Source of the DNA: Pseudomonadota bacterium
GTDB taxonomy: Bacteria; Myxococcota; Myxococcia; Myxococcales; Myxococcaceae
Length of the DNA: 64,000 nt
NCBI GenBank assembly: GCA_023426545.1
Contig: JAFAAN010000171.1
Location: 186,001 to 250,000 of the forward strand
Direction: 5' to 3'
In this document: in pieces, positions 10,382 to 19,482 of the stretch
Layout of the letters: each line of letters opens with the position of its first letter
Position numbering within the stretch: position 1 is the first letter of the stretch
The notes under the pieces: model-generated
What the model was told of the DNA's origin: nothing
The model's database searches: none
Seen by the model: only the letters and a program-made list of their open reading frames with translations
Made by a program: the position numbers and the translations under genes

Positions 10382-13300
10382 ATGAATCGAATGACCTTTT
10401 ACGTCCCCCTGCTTAGTCGGGTTTTCCGAGAGCGCCTCGGCCTGGCCATCGCACCCCTGGTGTTGTTGTGCGCGGTGCTGATGGGGCCCGTGGCGCTGGC
10501 TGCGGTGGACAACGTCGGCTTGGGGAACGGGAGTAGCGGCGCGCTGACCGTCAATGCCGCCAACACGGTCATCAACGCCTACGCGCGCGTGACAGCCGCG
10601 GTGCCGGCCGGCCAGAACTTCGCGAACGTGGATTCCTCCACCGGATTTGCGGTGGGCAATCTGGTGATGGTGTTCCAGGCCACGGGCCTGACTGCGCCCA
10701 CGACATCCGGGAGTCAGGCTCCCATCAACCTGGCGGGCGGCCCCGTGGGCCGCTGGGAGTTCGCGCGGGTTCAGAGCCTCACGGCGACGCGGCTCACCTT
10801 CACGCAGCCGCTCACGGTGGCCTTCGGGGCGACGGGGACGCAGGCGATTCGGGTGCCCGAGTACACCAGCGTGACGGTGAATGCCGCTGGAAGCATCGTC
10901 GCCCGGGACTGGGATGGCGCGACGGGCGGTGTGGTGGCCTTCCTGTCGCAGATGGGGGTGACCAACGCGGGCGCCATCCACGCGGATGGCCGCGGTTTCC
11001 GTGGCGGCTTTGCCTGGAATAGTGAAGTTGGGAATGGGTGCTCCGGGTTGGACGAAGGGCTGCCGGGTGGGACATCAAAGGGCGAGGGCCTGGTGCCGGG
11101 GCGCTTCGGTGGTGACACTTATCCGATTCCCGATGGAACGACGGGCCGGGGCAATATCGCGAACGCCGGTGGTGGCGGCGTCTGCCACAACTCGGGTGGC
11201 GGAGGTGGCAGCAACGCGGGCGCGGGCGGCATCGGTGGGCGGACGTGGGAGGGGGAGGAGGAGTCCCCTTCTTCCCGGCCGGTAGGTGGTCTCGGCGGCG
11301 CGGCGGTGACCTTTGATGCGGTGTCGTATGCGTTGTTCGGCGGCGGTGGTGGCGCGGGCCATGGCAACGACGACGCGGCGGGCGGTGGGAGCGCGGGTGG
11401 TGGAGTCGTGTTCATCCGCGCGGCGTCGCTCTCGGGGGCCGGCCGCGTGTCGGCGAACGGGCTGGCGGGCGGCAACGCCGTGGAGCTTGGCAATGACGCC
11501 GCGGGTGGCGCTGGCGCTGGCGGTACCGTGTACCTGCGCGTCACCGGCGCCCTGAACTGCGCGAGCAACACGGTGATAGCCCGTGGTGGCGATGGTGGCA
11601 GCACGACCTTTGACCAGCACGGCACGGGTGGCGGTGGTGGTGGTGGTCGCGTGCTGCTTCAGGGCGCCACCGTTGGATGCACCCCGGTCGTCACGGGCGG
11701 CGCCGCGGGCACACAGCCGACGGCCAACGCTCCGGACGGGTACACGTATGGGGCCGCCCCTGGGAATCCAGGCGTCGTCACCGTCCTGCCAGGGGCCTTC
11801 CCGACGAACGTGGCCGCTCCCGTGGTGGTGACGCCGGCAAACGACTCCACCACGGGCGTACGTCCCGACATCACCGGCACTGCGCCCGCGAACTCCACGG
11901 TCGTCATCTTTGTGGATGGCATCGAAGTAGGCCGCGTGACGGCGGACGGCTCGGGCAACTTCAGCTTCACGCCGCCCGCGGACCTGGCCATCGGCGCTCA
12001 CACGGTGAATGCCTACGCCCTGCTCCAGGGCGTGGCGTCCGTGCGGAGCAACACCAACAACTTCAGCGTGGCCTCCGACACGACGCCTCCGGACACCACC
12101 ATCGTGAGTGGTCCGCCGTCGGTATCGAACTCCACCAGCGCCACGTTCGACTTCAGCTCGAACGAGAGCCCGGTGACGTATGAGTGCTCGTTGAACGGTG
12201 GTCCGTTCGTGGACTGCACGGACCCGCAGACGTTCACGGGGCTGAGCGAAGGCGACCACACGCTGGCGGTGCGCGCGCGGGATGCGGCGGGCAATGTGGA
12301 CCCGACGCCCGCCCAGTATGCGTGGACGGTGGATACGACGCCTCCGGCGCTGCCGACCATCGACTCGCCCGCGGACCAGGAGGAGGTCGCGACCGCGACG
12401 CCGACGCTGACGGGAACGGGAGAGCCGGGCAGCTCCATCTACCTGGAGGTCGGCGGCGCCACGCACGGTCCCGTCTCCGTCGATGAGGACGGCAACTGGA
12501 CCTTCACCGTGCCGGGGCCGCTGGATGAGGGCCCGCACACGGTGACCGTCACCAGCGTCGATGAGGCGGGCAACACCGCCGGGCCGGTGACGAGCACGTT
12601 CATCGTCGACCTGACTGCGCCCGACACCTTCATCGACGCGGGGCCGGCTCTCGTGACGCGCGAGACGTCGGCCACCTTCGACCTCCGCTCGGAGGGTGGT
12701 GGCGTGGCCTACGAGTGCAGCCTGGATGGGGGCGCGTATGTCGCCTGCACCAACCCCGCGGTGCTCACGGGCCTGGAGGATGGCGACCACCTGCTGCTGG
12801 TTCGTGCGGTGGACGCGGCCGGCAACGCGGACCCGACGCCCGCCCAGTACGCGTGGACGGTGGACACGACGGCGCCCGAAACGCTCGTCGTGGACGGTCC
12901 CGCCTCTCCGACGTCGTCGACGTCTGCCTCCTTCGAGTTCGCGGCTTCCGAGCCGGGCGCCACCTACGAGTGCAGCCTGGACGGCGCGCCCTATGTGCCG
13001 TGCACGGAGACGGTGACGTTCGACGGCTTCGCGGAAGGGGAGCACACGCTCCTGGTGCGCGCGGTGGATGCGGCCGGCAATGTGGACCCGACGCCCGCCG
13101 AGCACACCTGGACGGTGGACCTCACGCCGCCGGTGGCGCCGCTCATCACCTCGCCCGCGGACGGCGCGGTGCTGGATGGCGGTGTGGTGACCCTCACGGG
13201 CACGGCGGATGGCGCTGAGTTCGTGACGCTGACGGTGGATGGCGCGACCTATGGCCCCATTCCCGTCGATGCCAATGGCACCTGGACCTTCACGCCGCTG

Positions 13301-16300
13301 GTGACGCTGCCGGACGGCACCTACACGGTCATCGTCACGGCGACCGATGAGGCGGGGAACACCAGCGCTCCGACGAGCTCCACCTTTACGGTGGATACGG
13401 TGGCGCCGGATACCGCCATCGACAGTGGCCCGGCGGTCCTGACGAACGTGGCCACCGCGGACTTCGTCTTCTTGTCGAACGAGTCGCCGGTGACGTACGA
13501 GTGCTCGCTGGACGGCGCGCCCTTCACGGCGTGCCCGGCCCAGGCGCACTTCGGCCCGCTGTCGGACGGCGAGCACACGCTGAGCGTGCGCGCGGTGGAC
13601 GCGGCCGGCAACGTGGACCCGACGCCCGCCGAGCACACCTGGACGGTGGACACGACGGCGCCGGTGGTGACCATCAGCACGCCCGCGGACGGCGTGGTGC
13701 TCGCCGTGGCGGTGGTGACGTACTCCGGGACGACGGACCCGGGCAGCACCGTGACGGTGGTGGTGGATGGCGTCATCGTGGGCACGGTGGTGGCCGACGG
13801 GGCGGGCAACTGGTCGCTCCCCGTGGGCGATACGCTGACGGAGGGCACCCACACGGTGTCCGCCACGGCGGAGGACGAGGCGGGCAACACCGGCACGCCG
13901 GTGACGCACACGTTCATCGTGGACGCGGAGCCGCCGGAGACGATGTTCATCTCGACGCCGCCCGCGCTCTCCAACAGCGATTCGGCGACGTTCGAATTCG
14001 ACTCGGACGAGTCTCCGGTGACGTACGAGTGCAGCCTGGATGGCGCGGCCTTCACGGCATGCACGAACCCCGTCACCTTCACGGGGCTGGATGATGGCGA
14101 GCACACCCTGGTGGTGCGTGCGGTGGACGAGGACGGTAACGTGGACCCGATCCCGCCCGTGTACACCTGGACGGTGGACACCACCGCGCCGGACACCCTC
14201 ATCATCTCGGGGCCGCCGCTGTCGGATGCGCCCACCACGGCCACGTTCGACTTCGATTCGGACGAGTCTCCGGTGACGTATGAGTGCAGCCTGGACGGCG
14301 CCGCCTATGTGCTGTGCACGGACCCGGTCACCTTCACCGGTCTGGCGGAGGGCAGCCACACGTTGAGCGTGCGCGCGGTGGACGCGGCGGGCAACGTGGA
14401 CGACACGCCCGCCACCTACACCTGGTCCGTGGCGATCGACTCGGACGGCGACGGGCTGACCGACGCCGAGGAGCTCGAGCTGGGCACCAACCCGTACGAC
14501 CCCGACTCGGATGGTGACGGCCTGCCGGACGGCATCGAGGTGAACGTCGCCGGAACGGACCCGCTCGACGACGACACCGATGACGACGGCATCCTGGACG
14601 GCAACGAGGACGCCAACCACAACGGCATCGTCGATGACGGAGAGACGGACCCGAAGAAGTGGGACACCGACGGCGACCTGCTCTCCGACGGCCTGGAGAT
14701 TGGCCTCGTCGAGCCGCAGGGCACCGGGACCGACATGACGCGCTTCGTGGCGGACGCGGACCCGACGACGACGACGGACCCGCTCAACCCCGACACGGAC
14801 CATGGCAGCGTGTGGGACGGCATCGAGGACAGCAACCGAAACGGCCGCGTCGATCCGGGCGAGACGGACCCGCTCAACCCCGCGGATGATGTCGACAGCG
14901 ACGGTGACGGCATCGACGACGCGACCGAAATCGCGCTCGGCCTGGACCCCCACGACGCGGACACCGACGACGACGGCATCCCCGATGGCCTGGACGGCAT
15001 CACCGACACGGATGGCGACGGACTCATCGACGCGCTGGACCCGGACAGCGACAACGACGGCATCCTGGACGGCACGGAGGCGGGCATCACGCTGGAGACC
15101 GCCCACGCGGACACCGACCGCAGCTCGCCCAACTTCCGTCCGGACGCGGACCCGAGCACCACCACCGACCCGAAGAACCCGGACACGGACGGTGACGGGC
15201 TGCTCGACGGCGAGGAGGACGCCAACCGTGACGGCCGCGTCGACACCACGGAGACCGACCCGAACAACCCGGACACGGATGGCGACGGCCTGAGCGATGG
15301 CGTGGAGGTGAAGGGCTCCAACCCCACCGACCCGCTCAATCCGGACACGGATGGTGACGGTCTGCTGGACGGCGAGGAGGACGCCAACCACAACGGCGCC
15401 TTCGACAACGGCGAGACGGACCCGAACAACCCGGACACGGACGCTGGCGGCGTGAATGATGGTGAGGAGGTCGCTGGCGGCACCAACCCGCTGGATGGCA
15501 ATGACGACTTCGTCATCTCCGGCCGCGGTTGCAGCACGAGCGGCGCGGGCACCTTCGCGCCTCTGGCGCTGCTGCTCCTCGGGCTGCCCCTGCTGGGACG
15601 CTTCCGCCGCTCGGCGGGGCGGACCGGCGGGTTTCCAGGGGCCGCCGCTGTGATGCTCGCGCTGGCCGGCGTGCTGATGGCGGGCCCGGCCTCGGCGCAG
15701 GTGTCGGCGCCGGCCGCGTCCCAGTCCATCGATGTGCAGCAGTACAAGCCGGGGCCCAGCTCGAAGGACATCCTGGGCGTCCAGAGCGCCCAGGTTCATC
15801 CGCACCTGGGCTGGAACGTGGGGCTGTCCGTCAACTACGCGGACAAGCCGCTCAACTTCATGGACCCGCGCTCGGACCGGTTCATCGCCGCGCTGGTCCG
15901 CAGCCAGGTGGGCGTGGACTTGATGGGCTCGGTGGGCCTCTTCGACCGCTTCGAGCTGGGTGTGCTGCTGCCTGTGACGCTGCAGCGCTCACAGGCGGCG
16001 CCCATGGTGGACCCGTCCTTCGCCCAGGGCGTGGGCTCGGGCGGCATCGGTGACTTGCGGCTGGTCCCCAAAGCCCGGCTGCTGGAGGAGGGGGACTTCG
16101 GCCTGGCGCTGACGGTGCCGGTGGTGCTGCCCACGGGCGGCGGTTCGGACTTCCTCGGGGGGTCCGGCGTGGGCGTGCAGCCACGCCTCGTGGCCGAGTA
16201 CGGCGAGCGGTTCCGGCTGGCCGCCAACGTGGGCGTGGACTTCCGGCAGAAGCAGCAGCTGCGGAACCTGAACATTGGCAACGCGGTGTCCTACGGCGTG

Positions 16301-17383
16301 GGCGCCGAGCTGCCCTTCACCGTGCGCGAGGTGCCGCTGGCGCTCGCGGCCACCGTGGTGGGCGCGGTGGGGCTGGACCAGCACGACACCGAGGAACGGC
16401 CGTTGGAGCTGCTGGCGGCGCTGAAGTACCGCTCCCTGGGGGGCTTCGCCGCGCACGTGGGCGGCGGCCCCGGCCTCACCCGCGGCTATGGCACGCCGGG
16501 CTTCCGGCTGCTGGCGGGCTTCAGCTACAGCCCGGAGCCCTCTCGCGAGTCCGCGCCCGCGGCGCCGGTGGACACGGACGGGGATGGCATCCTGGACATC
16601 GACGACCGCTGCCCGACGGAGCCCGAGGACAAGGACGGCTTCCAGGACGAGGACGGCTGCCCCGACCCGGACAATGACGGGGACGGCATCCCCGACACGG
16701 AGGACAAGTGCCCGAACGAGCCCGAGACGGTCAACGGCTTCGAGGACACGGACGGCTGCCCGGACATCGCGCCGCCGGTGGACTCCGACGGGGATGGCAT
16801 CATGGATCCGGATGACCGCTGCCCCAACGAGCCGGAGGACATCGACGGCTTCCAGGACGAGGACGGCTGCCCCGACCCGGACAACGACCGGGACGGCATC
16901 CCCGACACGGAGGACATGTGCCCGAACGAGCCGGAGACCATCAACGGCTTCCAGGATGAGGACGGCTGCCCGGACCAGGGCAAGGTGAAGGTGCTCGTCG
17001 AGGGCGAGCGCATCGTCATCCTGGAGAAGGTCTACTTCGCGACTGGAAAGGACGTCATCCTGGCCCGCTCGTTCCCGCTGCTGAAGCAGGTGGCCGCGGT
17101 GCTGCGCGCCAATACGCAGGTGGAGCGGGTCCGCGTCGAGGGCCACACGGACAGCCAGGGCGATGACGCGAAGAACCTGGACCTGTCCCAGCGCCGCGCG
17201 AACAACGTCCGCGCCTTCCTGATGAAGGAAGGCATCGCCGAGGACCGCATGGAAGCGGTGGGCTATGGCGAGACGAAGCCGGTGGACACCAACAAGACGG
17301 CGAAGGGCCGCGAGAACAACCGCCGCGTGGAGTTCACCATCCTCCGAGTCGCGAAGGTGGAGGTGGAGCGCGACGCGAACTGA
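10382..17383 (+). CDS. Giant Ig-like/type-3-repeat surface protein fused to an OmpA-family outer membrane protein
   Basis: A 2333-residue protein. A signal peptide (VLLCAVLMGPVALA, about residues 20-42) is followed by a Gly-rich region (about 180-445) and Ig-like repeats (about 475-1350). These repeats include six copies of a cassette with the YECSLDG core. Acidic thrombospondin-type-3 repeats, likely Ca-binding, follow (about 1353-1706). Next comes a MYXO-CTERM-like segment with Cys1717, a hydrophobic stretch and Arg residues. A second signal-like segment (MLALAGVLMAGPASAQ) starts at about 1758. A barrel-like region (about 1800-2055), four more type-3 repeat units with CPNEPE motifs and an OmpA peptidoglycan-binding domain (VEGHTDSQGDD) end the protein. 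No stop separates the two halves, so this is either a real fusion or one frame with an internal start near 15653. The start was chosen from the sigma-54-like promoter and signal peptide. A role in adhesion or envelope anchoring is inferred. Confidence 0.85.
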   Translation: MNRMTFYVPLLSRVFRERLGLAIAPLVLLCAVLMGPVALAAVDNVGLGNGSSGALTVNAANTVINAYARVTAAVPAGQNFANVDSSTGFAVGNLVMVFQATGLTAPTTSGSQAPINLAGGPVGRWEFARVQSLTATRLTFTQPLTVAFGATGTQAIRVPEYTSVTVNAAGSIVARDWDGATGGVVAFLSQMGVTNAGAIHADGRGFRGGFAWNSEVGNGCSGLDEGLPGGTSKGEGLVPGRFGGDTYPIPDGTTGRGNIANAGGGGVCHNSGGGGGSNAGAGGIGGRTWEGEEESPSSRPVGGLGGAAVTFDAVSYALFGGGGGAGHGNDDAAGGGSAGGGVVFIRAASLSGAGRVSANGLAGGNAVELGNDAAGGAGAGGTVYLRVTGALNCASNTVIARGGDGGSTTFDQHGTGGGGGGGRVLLQGATVGCTPVVTGGAAGTQPTANAPDGYTYGAAPGNPGVVTVLPGAFPTNVAAPVVVTPANDSTTGVRPDITGTAPANSTVVIFVDGIEVGRVTADGSGNFSFTPPADLAIGAHTVNAYALLQGVASVRSNTNNFSVASDTTPPDTTIVSGPPSVSNSTSATFDFSSNESPVTYECSLNGGPFVDCTDPQTFTGLSEGDHTLAVRARDAAGNVDPTPAQYAWTVDTTPPALPTIDSPADQEEVATATPTLTGTGEPGSSIYLEVGGATHGPVSVDEDGNWTFTVPGPLDEGPHTVTVTSVDEAGNTAGPVTSTFIVDLTAPDTFIDAGPALVTRETSATFDLRSEGGGVAYECSLDGGAYVACTNPAVLTGLEDGDHLLLVRAVDAAGNADPTPAQYAWTVDTTAPETLVVDGPASPTSSTSASFEFAASEPGATYECSLDGAPYVPCTETVTFDGFAEGEHTLLVRAVDAAGNVDPTPAEHTWTVDLTPPVAPLITSPADGAVLDGGVVTLTGTADGAEFVTLTVDGATYGPIPVDANGTWTFTPLVTLPDGTYTVIVTATDEAGNTSAPTSSTFTVDTVAPDTAIDSGPAVLTNVATADFVFLSNESPVTYECSLDGAPFTACPAQAHFGPLSDGEHTLSVRAVDAAGNVDPTPAEHTWTVDTTAPVVTISTPADGVVLAVAVVTYSGTTDPGSTVTVVVDGVIVGTVVADGAGNWSLPVGDTLTEGTHTVSATAEDEAGNTGTPVTHTFIVDAEPPETMFISTPPALSNSDSATFEFDSDESPVTYECSLDGAAFTACTNPVTFTGLDDGEHTLVVRAVDEDGNVDPIPPVYTWTVDTTAPDTLIISGPPLSDAPTTATFDFDSDESPVTYECSLDGAAYVLCTDPVTFTGLAEGSHTLSVRAVDAAGNVDDTPATYTWSVAIDSDGDGLTDAEELELGTNPYDPDSDGDGLPDGIEVNVAGTDPLDDDTDDDGILDGNEDANHNGIVDDGETDPKKWDTDGDLLSDGLEIGLVEPQGTGTDMTRFVADADPTTTTDPLNPDTDHGSVWDGIEDSNRNGRVDPGETDPLNPADDVDSDGDGIDDATEIALGLDPHDADTDDDGIPDGLDGITDTDGDGLIDALDPDSDNDGILDGTEAGITLETAHADTDRSSPNFRPDADPSTTTDPKNPDTDGDGLLDGEEDANRDGRVDTTETDPNNPDTDGDGLSDGVEVKGSNPTDPLNPDTDGDGLLDGEEDANHNGAFDNGETDPNNPDTDAGGVNDGEEVAGGTNPLDGNDDFVISGRGCSTSGAGTFAPLALLLLGLPLLGRFRRSAGRTGGFPGAAAVMLALAGVLMAGPASAQVSAPAASQSIDVQQYKPGPSSKDILGVQSAQVHPHLGWNVGLSVNYADKPLNFMDPRSDRFIAALVRSQVGVDLMGSVGLFDRFELGVLLPVTLQRSQAAPMVDPSFAQGVGSGGIGDLRLVPKARLLEEGDFGLALTVPVVLPTGGGSDFLGGSGVGVQPRLVAEYGERFRLAANVGVDFRQKQQLRNLNIGNAVSYGVGAELPFTVREVPLALAATVVGAVGLDQHDTEERPLELLAALKYRSLGGFAAHVGGGPGLTRGYGTPGFRLLAGFSYSPEPSRESAPAAPVDTDGDGILDIDDRCPTEPEDKDGFQDEDGCPDPDNDGDGIPDTEDKCPNEPETVNGFEDTDGCPDIAPPVDSDGDGIMDPDDRCPNEPEDIDGFQDEDGCPDPDNDRDGIPDTEDMCPNEPETINGFQDEDGCPDQGKVKVLVEGERIVILEKVYFATGKDVILARSFPLLKQVAAVLRANTQVERVRVEGHTDSQGDDAKNLDLSQRRANNVRAFLMKEGIAEDRMEAVGYGETKPVDTNKTAKGRENNRRVEFTILRVAKVEVERDAN
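12085..14437 (+). repeat. Coding repeats: Ig-like cassettes in the giant surface protein
   Basis: Six copies of a cassette of about 85 residues occur here, each with a TYECSLDG-type core, a paired Cys about 10 residues later and a GNVDPTPA-type end. Between them are Ig-like modules of a second type that carry SPADG and GTAD/GTTD motifs. The DNA is similar enough between copies that recombination could change copy number. Confidence 0.8.
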
Positions 17384-17431
17384 CGCGCTGACCTTGGATA
17401 TCCGGTGAAACACACCGGTTGATTTCACGCG

Positions 17432-17474
17432 CGGGTGGCTCCGGGAGGTTTTCGGGGCCACCCGTCGTTTTTTC
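17432..17474 (+). terminator. Rho-independent terminator after the giant surface-protein gene
   Basis: An 11-base-pair stem, CGGGTGGCTCC with GGGGCCACCCG (one T-G pair), has an 11-base loop and is followed by TCGTTTTTT. A smaller hairpin, CCGGTG-AAACA-CACCGG, lies just upstream at 17402-17418. Together they isolate ftsZ from the upstream gene. Confidence 0.85.
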
Positions 17475-17609
17475 GGGCATGCTGTATCCGACCCGCTACG
17501 CGGTGCTGGCAGGCGCGAGTCAAGAGGCGAAGTTCGCCCACCGCGCCGCACGTCTGTCCGTCCTGGTGCCGGCGTAAGTGCGCGTCAGGACTCGGACGCG
17601 CAGCATCCC

Positions 17610-17625
17610 GCTACAGGCTCGTAGC
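17610..17625. promoter_or_regulatory. Inverted repeat upstream of ftsZ
   Basis: GCTAC-N6-GTAGC lies about 92 bases before the ftsZ ATG. It shares the GCTACAG half-site with the larger dyad upstream of ftsQ at 7837-7858. A common operator for two division genes is possible but unproven. Confidence 0.3.
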
Positions 17626-17716
17626 AGAATACTTGCCAAAGCATGGGACTTGCTGATGATTGTGGAGGTTGGGAGCACGCGCGCTGCACTGCGCAACTCC
17701 GGGCGAGAGGACCACC

Positions 17717-18934
17717 ATGGACCAGTTCGATCAGAACAAGCAGGCCGCCAAGATTCGGGTCGTCGGCGCGGGTGGGGCCGGCTGCAACGCGGTCAATACG
17801 ATGATCCTGTCCAAGCTGGACCGGGTGGACTTCATCGCCGCCAACACCGATGTCCAGGCGCTCGCCGCGAGCAAGGCGCCCACCCGGCTCCAGCTGGGCC
17901 AGGCGCTGACGAAGGGCCTGGGCGCGGGCGCCAACCCGGAGATGGGCCGCGAGGCCGCCCTGGAGTCGCGCGACCAGATTGCCGCGGTGCTCGAGGGCGC
18001 CGACATGGTGTTCGTCACCGCCGGCATGGGTGGCGGCACCGGGACGGGCGCCGCGCCCATCATCGCGGACATCGCCAAGAGCCTGGGCTGCCTCACCGTG
18101 GGCGTGGTGACCAAGCCCTTCCTCTTCGAGGGCAACAAGCGCCGCAAGCAGGCCGAGCAGGGCATCGTGGAACTCAAGGCCGCGGTGGACACGCTCATCA
18201 CCATTCCGAACCAGCGCCTGCTGTCGCTCTCCAACGAGCCCATGCCGCTGCTGGAGACCTTCAAGCGCGCGGACGAGGTGCTGCTCAACGCCGTTCAGGG
18301 CATCAGCGACCTCATCCAGTACCACGGCTACATCAACGTCGACTTCGCCGACGTGAAGACCATCATGAGCGACAAGGGCATCGCGCTCATGGGCACGGGC
18401 AACTCGTCGGGTGACAAGCGCGCGCTGGTGGCGATGCAGCAGGCCATCTCCAGCCCGCTGCTGGAGGATGTCACCATCGACGGCGCCACGGGCCTGCTCA
18501 TCAACATCACCGGCGGCCGTGACATGACCCTACAGGAGGTCAACGAGGCCCTGACGCTGGTGCACGATGCCGCCGACAGCGAGGCGGAGATCATCTTCGG
18601 TTCGCTCATCGACGAGAACATCTCGGACGAGGTGAAGATCACCATCATCGCCACTGGCTTCGTGCACCGCGACCAGCCCAAGGTCCGCACGGTGGCGCCG
18701 GTGGTCCAGGTGCCCATGTCGCGTCCGGGCCCGTCCGTGCTCGCGAACGCGCGCGAGGAGGTCGCCAGCCTGGTGCCCGCGAAGGCCAACGGCTCGCGTC
18801 CCTTGACGGTGGAGAGCAGCAAGGTCGTGAGCGCGCGCACCTCGGTGGTGAAGGACGCGCCGCTGCCGCTGGACGAGGATCAGTTCGACATCCCTACCTT
18901 CCTGCGGCGCCAGGGCCAGACGGAGCTGCCGTAA
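17717..18934 (+). CDS. ftsZ: FtsZ, tubulin-like division GTPase
   Basis: Cytoplasmic GTPase that forms the Z ring. It has 405 residues. Visible features are the Rossmann start VVGAGGAGCNAVN, the tubulin signature GGGTGTGAAP (about residues 110-120), the T7 synergy loop region NVDFADVKTIM, and the conserved C-terminal peptide DIPTFLRRQG that binds FtsA. A linker of about 60 residues joins core and tail. The ATG at 17717 was chosen because GAGAGG precedes it and the family N terminus fits. The frame upstream of it has no tubulin features. Confidence 0.97.
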   Translation: MDQFDQNKQAAKIRVVGAGGAGCNAVNTMILSKLDRVDFIAANTDVQALAASKAPTRLQLGQALTKGLGAGANPEMGREAALESRDQIAAVLEGADMVFVTAGMGGGTGTGAAPIIADIAKSLGCLTVGVVTKPFLFEGNKRRKQAEQGIVELKAAVDTLITIPNQRLLSLSNEPMPLLETFKRADEVLLNAVQGISDLIQYHGYINVDFADVKTIMSDKGIALMGTGNSSGDKRALVAMQQAISSPLLEDVTIDGATGLLINITGGRDMTLQEVNEALTLVHDAADSEAEIIFGSLIDENISDEVKITIIATGFVHRDQPKVRTVAPVVQVPMSRPGPSVLANAREEVASLVPAKANGSRPLTVESSKVVSARTSVVKDAPLPLDEDQFDIPTFLRRQGQTELP

Positions 18935-18955
18935 GGGGCGCGGGAGGGCGGGGGC

Positions 18956-19345
18956 TCAGCGGCCGGGGAGCTGGGCCACGCTGGCTTCGTCGCGGCCGGA
19001 CAGGGTGTCCGCGCGGTCGAAGAGGCCGTCGACTTCCGAATAGAGCGCATCCACGCGCTCCGGGAGCCGGGCCGCGGGCAGCACGCCGTCGCCGGACACT
19101 TCCTCCAGGCGCGCGTGGGCCCGCTGCAGCAGTTGGAGCGCCTTGAGCAGCGCCAGGCCGCGGCGGGTGCCTTCCTGCGTGAAGAGCGTTCCGCTCTGCG
19201 TCAGGGTTTCGAGCGTCGTGCGCACGAAGCGCACGCGGTCCGCCTGCCGGCCACGGTAGAGGTCCAGGCGCTTGGCGCGGCGCGCGCGGTGCAGGTCCAC
19301 CACGCCGCCAGGGCTTGAAGAGGAGGGGGGCGTCACGGGGGACAA
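18956..19345 (-). CDS. Small helical protein of unknown function
   Basis: A minus-strand frame of up to 129 residues, convergent with ftsZ. The protein is charged and Leu-rich, with heptad-like helices (TTLETLTQSG, LALLKALQLLQRAHARLEEV) and an acidic C-terminal half. It has no Cys, signal peptide or membrane segment. I recognise no family. The start is uncertain: TTG at 19345, GTG at 19336, or a GTG further in at VVDLHRARR. None has a clear ribosome site. Strong third-position GC bias in this frame supports real coding. Confidence 0.6.
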   Translation of the reverse strand: MSPVTPPSSSSPGGVVDLHRARRAKRLDLYRGRQADRVRFVRTTLETLTQSGTLFTQEGTRRGLALLKALQLLQRAHARLEEVSGDGVLPAARLPERVDALYSEVDGLFDRADTLSGRDEASVAQLPGR

Positions 19346-19482
19346 GGTACGTCACCGTCTCGCAGACCCGCAAATTTACTGGACTGTAGGGACCTGTTGC
19401 ACGTCCGCCCGCACCCTTGTCTTGGGAGGAGGCGAGGGTTAGGTTCGCGGCCCTTTCGCACCCGCACCCCAGGGGTCCTGCC

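Larger units (their letters stand above)
17384..17716. other. 333-base gap between the surface-protein gene and ftsZ
   Basis: The gap holds a weak hairpin (17402-17418), a strong terminator (17432-17474), an inverted repeat (17610-17625) and the ftsZ leader. I find no convincing small gene in it. The ftsZ promoter must lie downstream of the terminator, but no strong sigma-70 or sigma-54 match stands out. Confidence 0.6.

Noticed and set aside
12085..15500. Repeated DNA that could look like a CRISPR or minisatellite array
   Set aside because: The repeats keep reading frame, encode Ig-like and type-3 domains, and vary at third positions. They are protein repeats.
11075..15805. A very long open frame on the minus strand opposite the giant protein
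   Set aside because: It is Arg/Val/His-rich without domains and mirrors the codon bias of the + strand gene. It is a shadow of GC-rich repeats.
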